From assembly GCA_019059635.1 (NCBI GenBank), contig JAGVRJ010000015.1:1054001-1118000 (forward strand): a stretch of DNA of 64,000 nt. Reading direction: 5' to 3'. Below the pieces are notes generated by a model. It made no database searches, was not told where the DNA came from, and worked only from the letters and a program-made list of their open reading frames with translations. The position numbers were made by a program, and so were the translations under genes. Below are positions 1-9,958 of this stretch, piece by piece. How positions within the stretch are numbered: position 1 is the first letter of the stretch; every line of letters begins with the position of its first letter. Origin of the DNA: Proales similis (taxonomy: Eukaryota > Rotifera > Eurotatoria > Ploima > Proalidae).

Positions 1-1660
1 CTCGTTTAAACTATCTTAGTTGCGGCGCCCGCAGCGCGAATCCTGATCAACGCAATCGCTGTTATCTCCAGACAAGTCTATCTTGCCGATCTGCCTCTCG
101 CAATCGGCCTAAGCTGCTTTGTTGTCTTCGATTTTCTATTTTCCCTCCTCTTCCGGTGAGCTCCATTACCACCAACATCATCTACTTGTGCCTCGAATTA
201 GCCTATGAGCCAGCTCCGTATGAGCCAAGTGCGTATTATGAGGCCACTGTTCTCAACTAAGGTCGCTGCAAATGCTCGTTTGGCATTTAGCGCAACTTGC
301 TTGCCGAGATGAACACCGGCTCCCCGAGTGTCTTTGACATAATTACACATGTCGCTGCATTGGTCGTAAAATCGATACACCAGCCAGAGCACAGACAATT
401 AGAGGCGCGTTGTTTGCAGTTAAATCGACTGCGAGTCGACATCCGTCTCACAGCAAGATTTCACACGAGCCAGGCGGGGGGCGTCTAATCATTAACATGT
501 CGCTTTTAATATTTCAATCGCAATTTTGATTTTTTTTTATTACCTTGACTTCTTCTTGGTCTTTTTGTGAGCCTGTGTGTATTGTTTCTCATTCTCAATC
601 GGATTGCCACACGTGTTTTATTTACATCGACCTATCACGCTGAGGCCACAGCAACATCCAGCCACACACACACACAAATAGCTGAATGTCGATTTAAGTA
701 GCAGCAGCAGCAGCAGCGATGGCATAAACCGGAGAACGAGAAAAGTTTATGAAAAGGCTATATTTAGTATTGTTGGAAGCCAGTCAAACAAATGTTTGCA
801 GCTAGTGTTGTGTTGGTAGTTAATTTAAAGTCACACTGGGCGAATGATGTTAGTTTCTGTATCCAAGTGAGACAGAGCCGCCGCAACGACGCAGTTCGTC
901 AACGTCTATTTTGAAGGGCCCAGAGAGAAAGAGCGGGCTGAGACGAGAGAGAGCCGGGAGGGGATTGAGAGCAGCCGACGAGAGGGAGAGAGGGAGAGAG
1001 AGAGAGAGAGAAGCAGAGAGTTGAATGTAAAACGAAGAAAGATTGAAATATTAAAGCGCAAAATGACTACATCCCCAGCTACAGAGGAGCGCGACACAAT
1101 CACGCTTGCATAAGAGCGCATGTCTACAGGCACATGAATTATTCATTTAAGTTTCTTTGTCGCTTTGGAAAACAGACAGGCGTCGGGCAGACAGCCAAGC
1201 AGCAGCAGCAAGGAAAGCACTTGAATTAATCTTAATTAAATATGAAACCGAGATGCGAATGCTGTCAGTCGGCCGAGTGTTGGCTCTTGCTCGCTAAATG
1301 TCTCTTGTTCAATCACTTTTGCCATTAACGCTGTCTGACAGCAGCAAAAAGCAGCCGCTCGGCCAGAATTTAATCAATTAAATCTGCTTTTCATAAATAG
1401 CGCAGCTCCGATTGAAATTTGCCTCCTCTTCCTCGTCCTTGATTAGACATTGTCAAAGGCGTTTTTTTTCCGAGTGCTCTCTCGCTTCTTGTCGCCATTC
1501 AGTCAGATTTTATCCGCTTTTCCTCGCATTTCCTTCCTCGTCTCGTCCGTCTGTGGCATTGTTGCGCTTGAGTCTGTTGTTCGATTTGAATTGTTAGGCA
1601 TTTTTGATTCAAAATTTGCTCTGTGTTTAGACTCAGCGATGAGCTCAGACTGAGGCCTAA
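1..1660. other. Upstream region, no gene found
   Basis: I see no convincing exon in this stretch. It contains CAG runs near 700 and 1200, a purine-rich (GA)n tract near 980-1012 and several short ORFs without family resemblance. It is probably the 5' flank and 5' UTR of the kinase gene starting at 1661. Confidence 0.5.
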
Positions 1661-3179
1661 ATGTCAGGCGCGGAGTTGAAAAAGAAATCGCACATGAATT
1701 CGACGACGATTAGCTTACCGCCTCTAAAGCAGCCTCAGCAGCAGCAGCAGCCGCCACTCGAAAAGAGTAAAGCAGCGACGAGCACAGCCACTGCGCTGGT
1801 GTCTGCCTCGGGCTTCGGCAGCGGCACCAGCAGCAAGGTGATCGACGAGCTCAGTCGAGAGTTTCAAGAGTACGCGTCCATATCCGATCGCGATGAGGGC
1901 AAGTTTCAGGCCCAACTCGAACGGACGCCCACCTACTTTGCGCGAGTGAGTCCTCCGTCGGGCGCTGCCAGTGCAACTGGCGCCGCGAGCTCAATGCTCT
2001 GCACAATGAGCAGCTCTGAACAAGAGCCGACGCTCACTTCGAACGAACTCTGCTCCAAGCGTCTAGAGCGATTCGACATGATCAACACGGTGGGCACGGG
2101 CACGTTCGGTCGCGTGGTGGTCGTTCGCGAGCGCAACTCGAGCGACTATTACGCGCTGAAAATAATGTCAATCGCCGAAGTGCTTCGCCTCAAGCAAACT
2201 GAGCATGTGAAAAACGAAAAGCAAATCCTGTCCATGGTCAAGCACCCGTTCATAATCAACCTGTAAGAGCTCTGGTCCAGAGCAAGCACTCGGTCTCTAA
2301 TCATTTGGTCAACAGATACTGGACATGTCACAACGACAAGTTCCTCTACATGCTGCTCGAGTACGTGAACGGCGGCGAGCTGTTCACCTACTTGCGCAAT
2401 GCGGTCAAATTTTCAAACGAAACTGCCGTCTTCTATGCAGCGGAAATAATATCTGCGCTCGACTACCTTCACTCGCATTCAATAATCTACAGGTGGGCGC
2501 TCGTAAATTGGATTAGTGCTAATCGGCTTGCTCTAACGCCGTGTGCCGTTTGCAGGGACCTGAAGCCGGAGAACCTGCTGCTGGATAGAAGCGGACACGT
2601 GAAAATCTGCGACTTTGGCTTCGCAAAACGGGTGAACGATCGGTAAGCCGAGCGAGCGCTCTTGCTTGCCGCTGCTCGACAATTGAACAATTGGATTTCA
2701 GAACGTGGACGTTGTGCGGCACTCCGGAGTACTTGGCGCCCGAGATAATTCAAGGAAAAGGACACCACAAGGCGGTGGACTGGTGGGCCTTGGGAATATT
2801 GATTTACGAGATGCTGGCCGGATATCCGCCTTTCTACGACGAGAACCCGTTTCAGATCTATCAGAAGATATTGGCCGGAAAAATCGAGTGGCCCAAGCAC
2901 ATCGACTTGGTCGCCAAGGACCTCGTACGCAAGCTGCTTGCCAACGACCGTACCAAACGACTCGGAAGCATGAAGAACGGCGCCGAGGACGTCAAGAGAC
3001 ACAAATGGTTCAAGAGCGTCGAATGGAACGACGTCGCCGAGCGTAGACTCAAGCCGCCCATCCTGCCCCGTGTGAGCCACAACGGCGATACGAAAAATTT
3101 CGACCGGTACGACGAGTCTGGCTGGCGTGACGTGCCATCGGTTTCGGTAAAAAGTCTGCTAGATTTCGAAGGCTTCTGA
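1661..3179 (+). CDS. PRKX: PRKX / PKA-C3-type AGC serine/threonine kinase
   Basis: Predicted cytosolic or nuclear AGC kinase of the cAMP-dependent type, 447 aa. Four exons: 1661-2262, 2316-2492, 2556-2642, 2702-3179; all junctions are GT-AG and keep frame. Residues 1 to about 140 are a Ser/Thr/Gln-rich leader, as in fly Pka-C3, rather than the short myristoylated N-terminus of PKA-C-alpha. The kinase domain has the glycine loop GTGTFGRV, the YALKIMS lysine, the catalytic YRDLKPEN, DFG in CDFGFA, and the activation-loop [14 protein letters not shown] with its PDK1-site threonine. The C-tail ends with FEGF, a minimal hydrophobic FxxF motif. The phrases RLKQ and FLYML match the PRKX branch better than PKA-C-alpha. 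The ATG at 1661 was chosen because it follows an in-frame stop and opens the longest frame. Substrates cannot be inferred. Confidence 0.93.
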
Positions 3180-3604
3180 GCTTGAGTCTGTAAATATGCG
3201 CCAGCGAGAGCTTCTTCTTCTTCATTTTCGTTTTTTGTTGCTTTTACTCAAATACGCACACACGCGCGCAAAAAGGCAGTAGACGCCCGACCGCAAACAA
3301 ACAAGCAAGCGAACCTAGTGCAAACGCAAAACCTGGCTCACAAGACAGTTGCATTTCTCTCGCTATCTCTTCCCTTTGCTCTCGTCTTTTTGATCAACTT
3401 TTCCTCTCTTTTTTTTTTCTTTTTGATAACCATATATTTATTCATTTTCAAGCTTCTGCATATGTTTTGAAAATAAATAGTGATTGCGGCGGCAGCGACG
3501 ACAAACTTGTGGCAACACATACTTCTCCTTAGTGCTCGAGACTCGTCAAACGAGTTTGAAATTATTTACAATGGTCGTGGTGGGCGCACGAGGAGGCGGG
3601 CTGC
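3180..3604. other. Convergent 3' flanks
   Basis: A gap of about 425 bp between the kinase stop and the MRPL40 stop, which converge. It is AT- and T-rich, has AATAAA-like words near 3470, and presumably holds both 3' UTRs. No gene is seen. Confidence 0.5.
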
Positions 3605-4380
3605 TCAACGCCGGTCATACAGATAGGTAACGTCCTGGTAGTCTCCCTCGGGAGCTTCGTAGCTCTTGTTGGGCGGCGTCTGCACGGGTCCTTCTTTGAT
3701 GAACGGCAACAAGGCATCGTCGATCTAAACCATTCTACGCTCTAGACTCGAAACGGTCGAACAGAGAAGCGGCTGCGTCTTGCCTGAATGGCCATGTTGT
3801 GCAGGAGCGGGTTGTCTCGTTTCAGCTCTCGCAGCGCCTTCTCCTGCGACTTGAGTGCTCGCTGTAGCTGATCCATTTGGATTTTGTGCTGCTTGTTGAG
3901 ATAGTTGGCCCACTCCTTCTTAAGGAAGTGCTCGTCGTCAAGCTCTTGCTGGCCCAGTGGCTTCACTTCTCTCTGCCTTTTGCTATTGAAAACGAAATTT
4001 CAACTCAAATGCCTCCAGCACACAGCTCTCAAACAGCATTTACTCGCTCTCTTTCAGAATGGCTCGCTCGGGCTCCATCTCTTCGATCGGCTTCAGCTTT
4101 CTGCCGAATCGTTCCAGCTTTTTTATTTCTCTTTCCAAGCGCTTGCGCTTGCGATTTTCTCTTGCGGCCAAAACGGCCGGATCGACACGTCGCTTGGCTT
4201 TTGTCGGCTCGGCACTAGTCAACGTTTAGTTGAGTCTCAGCAATCTGATCGGCTCGTCTCTTACCTCACAGCCCGGGAGGTGTGAATCAGCTTGGAGGCC
4301 GAGGTGCCGAATGCGGCCTGGCTGCGTAAGCCGGCCGACGTGCTAAATGCGGTCAAGAGTCGAGAGCATAGCGAGCTCAT
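3605..4380 (-). CDS. MRPL40: Mitochondrial large ribosomal subunit protein mL40
   Basis: Component of the mitochondrial 39S ribosomal subunit, 201 aa. Exons in coding order: 4265-4380, 4044-4214, 3784-3982, 3605-3724. The first 39 residues form a typical mitochondrial presequence (Arg/Ser/Ala-rich, with IHTSRAV). Family hallmarks follow: a basic VDPAVLAARENRKRKRLE segment, the coiled ERFGRKLKPIEEM region, the KKEWANYLNKQHK helix, LRELKRDNPLLHNMAI, and the conserved C-terminus with FIKEGP, TPP and APEGDYQDVT as in human MRPL40. The last intron (3725-3783) starts with GC instead of GT, with a good CAG/GCAAG donor. The first exon and the last exon are outside any long ORF and were found by homology and splice phase. 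Confidence 0.9.
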
Positions 4381-5144
4381 TCTAAAATTAGGGTGAAAAA
4401 CTTGCATTCGAACAAGGCCAGCAACAAGAAATGGGCAAACACGCTTGGTTATGCTACAAGCCAGCGTGATCAGAGCGCCATTCAGAAAAAGGCATGAGGA
4501 GCAGCATGCGCGATTGAGCGTTCAACTTTATTGAATAGCGTTGGCAAAATAATGAGCCGACCGCGATGGAGCTTGGACTCTGGGTCGATGCAAATGATTG
4601 TTGGCTTTTGCGCTCGCTTGCTTTCGTTTGGCCAGTGCGCTTTAAAGCCAATGGGGCGATGAAATGCTCCGAGCGGCCTCAGTTTGACTTGTGCCCGTGA
4701 CAATCTGGGTCTGGATGTTGCTCGCTTATAGCGCTTAAATTGGCCGGCCGGTTGGAAATCAAGTTCATGGCTCATAAAAATGCCACAGCTCGACAAACAG
4801 TTGGAAATCAAGCAATAGTCGGCGTGTTTTTGTAAGATTTTTAATTTACAACCTGAGTGAAAGTATAAAATAAGTCTACGGAGAGCTCAGCTGCCACAGC
4901 TCCTAGCAATATAGATGCAACAATCGCCGCAGTGATAGACAGAGCGGCGTGTCTCAGTCAAATAGGCGGAGCGGCATGTCTCATATGTCAGTAAATAGAG
5001 CGGCGGCGGCGGCCGACTCCACCAGTGATAGAGGAATGAAGAGTAAAAATTCTACAGATTGAGAGATCGCAAGAATTAATAGATTAAATGCAATTGAAGT
5101 GGAATGTAAAACTGAACGGCACAAGCGAGAGAGAGAGAGAGAGG
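4381..5144. other. Intergenic, no gene found
   Basis: Between the start of MRPL40 and the 3' end of neurexin IV. It holds a (GA)n run at about 5126-5142 and two short ORFs without resemblance to known proteins. It probably contains the MRPL40 promoter and the neurexin 3' UTR. Confidence 0.45.
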
Positions 5145-8100
5145 CTAAAGGAACCACTCTCGCTTCTCGGTTATGTCCGGGTGTCGCTCGTCTCCTTTGG
5201 TGATTGCCTCGTCGGCGTCGACCGCATGGGTGGCGCCTTTGTCTTCTTTGGTCGCATAGGTGCCCTTGTAGGCGTATCGCAGATAGGCGACCGCCAGCGA
5301 TCCGAACAGAATGGCAAAGAAAACGGCCAGGCCGACGCCAAGCAAGGTGGCGTAGCGCCAGTCCTGAAGCGGCGCCTTGATCAAACTGGGCAGCTGAATG
5401 ATCTTGATGTCTCGGTCGGGCGGTATTTCCAGTGGCTCGGGCGCGTACGTGACCGGGTCGATTGCGCAGTGCCATTCACGAATGGAGGAGCCGTTGACCT
5501 CAATGTGCGGATCGCTCACCTCAAGGAACGTGTACTTGAGCGGGAAAATGCGGTTGAACTGCATTCTGCTCACGCAGCCGATGAAGCCCATGTCGGGCCG
5601 CATGCTCTCGTTTCGGCCCACGTACAAGTAGCGAGGCGAGTCGAACACCATGTCAATGTAGGAGCCGCGCGTGAAGTTGAACGAGTAGGCCAAGTGCTCG
5701 TCGACTTGAATGGAAATCGACTGGCCGCGGTTGGTTCGCTTGACGATCACTTCGTGGTTCTGGCCGTTTGAGAGGTCGTAGGGAGGATTGAACTCGAAGT
5801 TGTCGAAGCCAAAGTTGAATCTCACTCTCACGCCTCCGTTGTTGTTCATTTCGAGCGTGAAAAAGTCAATGAGGCCTTTCTCGTCAATCTTGTCCGAGAC
5901 TATTTGCATGATGATGCCCTGCTTGTTGTAGGTGGCGAACTGCGCCCTGATCGTCTCCTCTTCGGTGGCGGTCACGCCCTGGGTCGGGAACGTGTACTTG
6001 ATCATGTTGGACGCCTCCAGGATGGTGCCGATTTCGGTGCCGCATATCGGCCCTCTGAATGGAGTGAATGTGCAATCGCACGCATAGGTCGAGTACATTT
6101 CGATGCAGGTGCCGCCGTTCAGGCACGGACTGCTGTGGCACTTGCCCACACAGCCGACCGAGACGCCGTAGACGGACGAGCGCGCCAGCCGAACCAGATC
6201 GACCAGCTGGCCGTTTACTTGAAGGCCGCGGATGCAGCCGACGATGCCGTCGCGGTAATTCACCGACGCGCCAACGGTCAGATTGGACGTGAATATGAAC
6301 GGCCTGTAAGCGTAGAGGTCTTCCGGATTGCCAGCCGATATCGAGTCAATGTTCATCCTGGCCTCTTTGCGGTTGCGCTCAATTTGAACGGTGTGCCATT
6401 CGTTGTCATTGAGATCGAACGGCGTCGTGATGGCGATCACCTCGACTCCAGAGCCGGCCGAGTAGCGGAACGCGATCTCGCGCGGTGTGAGCAGTTTCAC
6501 CTCGAGCAAGTCGCCCGTCAAATTGCCAATCTTCTGAATGAATATGCCCGAGTGCGCGCGGGTGCGAAACTGAAAGCGAATGTCGCCGGCCATGGTCGAC
6601 TCGAAGGCGGGCAGCTCGAGAATGGCGTCCGGCTTGCGGAACGTGACCACGTTGTCGTACAGGCGGTCGCCTTCGCAGACCAAATTGCCGATCGAATATT
6701 TCATGTAGCGATTCTCAGACACGTCGCCAGTGTCGCCCAGGAATATCTCGTACAGAGGCAGATAGAGCTTGTTCTTGAGCAGGCCGTCGTCTTGCCTCTC
6801 GACGCTTTGGTCGCGAGCGTCGCAGTTGCAGTAGACGTCGTTGTACTCGCATTCTTGGTTGACGCCGCAGCGGCACTTGGGAATGCCGACCTCGCTGCCG
6901 CCCCAGTGATACATTGGCTGGTTAGTGCGGCCCACCCACCAGCCGTAAGGCTGGCCGCGGTTGAAGTTGAGGAAACGCGAGCCGCGACACTTGACACTCA
7001 CGTACTGCGAGCACGAGTAGGACCGATCGACCAGCTCGTCGACTTGTCTGCGGCTGGCCTCGTAGACGATCTTCTGCGAGTAGGAGCCCGGCTCCTGGTA
7101 GCCTTTGACAATCACCTCGCCTTGATTGTGATGCGCCAGCTCGGTGACGTTCATGTCCTCGAGCTTTGAGCCAAAGTGACACTCGACCTTGAACGGCTCA
7201 ATTTCGCCCGAGCCGTCCACGTCGACCATGAGACTGACTCTTGAGGCCAGCTCGCTTCGGTCCAGCACTCGAGTCATTTTGTAGTCGAGACAAGAGAGCG
7301 GATGCTCGCTGGTGTGGCACACTGCGCCGCCGTAGCCCGTTTTCGAACAATCGCATCTGAACATGCCCCAGGTCTGGAGGCATTCGCCGCCGTGCTGGCA
7401 CGGATTCGGCGTGCATTTGTCAATTATCTCGCACGAGTTTATGAGGACACCGTAGCTGACCACGGTCGCCTGCGAGCTCGCTCCGGGCGGGTCGTTCTGG
7501 CTCTTGACCATGGCCGGCGTTACTGGCCGGCCGTCGTTCAGGATGAGGCGTCTAAAGCAGCCGATGAAGCCGATCACTGAGAGGTCGCCCGGAACTCCGC
7601 CGCCTACATAGAACGCTTCGCCTGTCTGCATCATGAATGTGCCGCGCACAATCTCTGGCTCGTAGTCCACCGTAACGTTCATCATGTCGATCGAAATCGA
7701 CAGGCTGATGTCGTGCCAGAGGCCGTCGTTCAGCTCGCCGCGTCTGTGTATCATCATCTGTTCGGGCTTGCTTTCGTCGCCGAGGCGAAACTTGATGACG
7801 AGCGAGCGTTCGCTGATGAATATCTTTATGAAGCCCGTGTCGCGATTGGCCGAGTCCTTGGCAAATCGGTGATAGAACAAGAGGCCTTCCATCTCGAACG
7901 TGCGCATTCCGAAGCTTATGTCGAGCCGCTGTGAGCCCGGATTGCGCTCGGCGTACAAGTACGAGTCGTAGTCCTTGAACGTCATTGGGATCATGTTCAT
8001 GTCAATGCAGCTGTAGGACAAGTAGCCGCCCTCTACTTGGTAGAACGGCCACTTGTACCTCACACCCTTGAGAATGTCGACGACTCTGTTCTCGGTCAGC

Positions 8101-9539
8101 GAGCGGTAGATCACGTTCTCAATGCAGCCCATGAAGTTGGAGCGTATCATGATGCCCCGGTCGACATGGGTGGGCGCACCGCCCACGTACAGCTTGCCGT
8201 CCAGATTGAGCGAATGGAAGAGACTGCGAGACTCGTTGCGCACCACGAGCTGGTCGACCACGACCGTGATGTGCTTGCCGACGCGGCGCACTTTCACGTC
8301 GTGCCATTGAAAGTCGTCGAGCAACGAGCCACATCTGGTCAGGGTCTCGCCGTTGCGCTCCACAGTCGAGCCGAGATCGACGCCCACAAAGAGACTGCCG
8401 TTGCGCAGCTCAATCGACATGTAGTCATTGTTCTGGCTGCCCTTTGTGTAGAACAGCAGCGAGTTTGGATCGTTGGTGCGGAAGCGCAGCATCAACTCGT
8501 CCTGGTGGCTGTTTAGCGGCTGAAACGTGGCGTCGTAGGACGCCAGTGCCACCCGATTGAACGTTACTGTGGTCGGCTCGTACGCGCATCCGTAGATTTC
8601 CACCCTCAGCGCGATGAAGTTGTTCCATTGAAGCGGATTTATTCGAACGTAGCGCGCTACTATCGGCTCAAACAGGCGGTTCTCTTTGATCGTGTTGTCG
8701 TTCGAGTTGCCCACAAAGTTCTAGCAAACAGGTTGATCGCGTTAGGCATTTCGACTGTAAACATTAAAAATCGTGAATGGATCTGAATGGATATTTTCTG
8801 AACGGTAGATCAGCGAACATTTAGGTCGAGTCACTTTGGTTTCGAAGGGGTGGGCCTCGGGCTGGTCTTACGAAACAATCGCACACGCCCATAAGCCGGC
8901 GAGAATCCGAGTCGCTCGTGGCGCAAGATTAGATAAGACGGCTCGGACGGAAAGAGAGGGAGGCCAGAGATATGCCGATCTCAAAGTCTAGTGTGATGAG
9001 TAAGCGCGTACCTGCACGATTTTGTGCTGATCGGTGTAGTAGAACCAGTTCATGCCGTTATCACTATATTGAAGTGAATAGAGCACGACGTACTCACGAG
9101 CGGCGCGGCGGCCTTGAGTAGCGACCGATGTGATGATGACACGCGAGTTGAAGTCGATTATCAAGTGCTCGTGCGAGTCCATTTTGCGCGGACGCCAGGC
9201 TTTTTCGTCAATGTCAACAAATCTGTCGCAATGATTAAATCGTGATCAGTACCGAAGCGTCCGTTTAAGCGTGCCTTCCACGGCTCGCGTGAAGTCGAGT
9301 AGCTGGTCGCTTTGAAGCTAGAGTCGGGCAATGCTCCGTTCTCCAGGCCGAGCGGGATCGGTTTCGTGCATTCGAAACTCGCCTCTCCTGTCATAATTGT
9401 CGTTGATTGTGCGAGTGGGTTTAAAAACAAAAAATCGAAAACCGCGGCTGGCTAGAGTCGTACCTGATTGAGTGCCGAACGCAATGAGCAGAAGCAGCGA
9501 GTGGAGAAAAGGCGCCAGGCTTTGCCATGTTGCTGCCAT
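5145..9539 (-). CDS. Nrx-IV: Neurexin IV / contactin-associated protein
   Basis: Large type I membrane protein of septate or paranodal junctions, about 1324 aa (fly Nrx-IV is of similar size). Exons in coding order: 9464-9539, 9253-9387, 9012-9199, then one uninterrupted exon 5145-8720. Domain order is canonical: signal peptide (about 1-26, LLLLIAFG core), discoidin domain (about 30-180), two laminin-G domains (about 190-545), EGF (CTPNPCQHGGEC, about 567-600), fibrinogen-like segment containing the YGWWVGR and MYHWGGS words (about 605-790), laminin-G, second EGF (CHSSPCLNGGTC, about 997-1030), fourth laminin-G, one membrane helix (about 1262-1284) and a short tail. The tail begins YKGTYATKEDKGA, a GNP/protein 4.1-binding type sequence, and ends EWFL, a PDZ-ligand-like terminus. 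The ATG at 9539 places a hydrophobic signal at the N-terminus. Confidence 0.96.
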
Positions 9540-9958
9540 TGCTTTCACTCAGTCTATGAACGACTTGATTTAGAAAGATTCGAAATGGCGAGCGCCAGTC
9601 AAGGGACGAGAGAGAGAGAGAAAGCTGCAGAGGGCTCAAGAATGAATCGAGCGGTCAAACTCGTTCGACAGGCGGGGCCAAAGGTTCGCCGACCAAGGTG
9701 ATGCATGCAATCATCTTCGTGCATACAGGTAACCCGACTAATTTATGAATGTCCCACATTCGTGCGCTCCGACCGGCTACTCGAATAAATTTAATCGGCA
9801 GAGCGCAGCACAGAGAGTAGGACACATGACCCCTGCGCTTACAACGGCCCTTTTTGTCCTCATCGCGCGAGCTGTTACAACCGATTAAGTGAGAGGCTCG
9901 AACGTGGAATAATCAGTTTATTGGTTGCAGATTTAATTGTGAGAAGCAGCGGGTCTCT
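9540..9958. other. Intergenic, no gene found
   Basis: Between neurexin IV's start and the 3' end of the exon-array gene. It contains a short GAGA tract near 9610 and nothing recognisable as coding. Confidence 0.45.

Noticed and set aside
5904-7169. 421-aa open frame on the plus strand
   Set aside because: It lies antisense to the neurexin IV coding exon and is explained by that gene's GC-rich codon third positions; its translation has no domain pattern.
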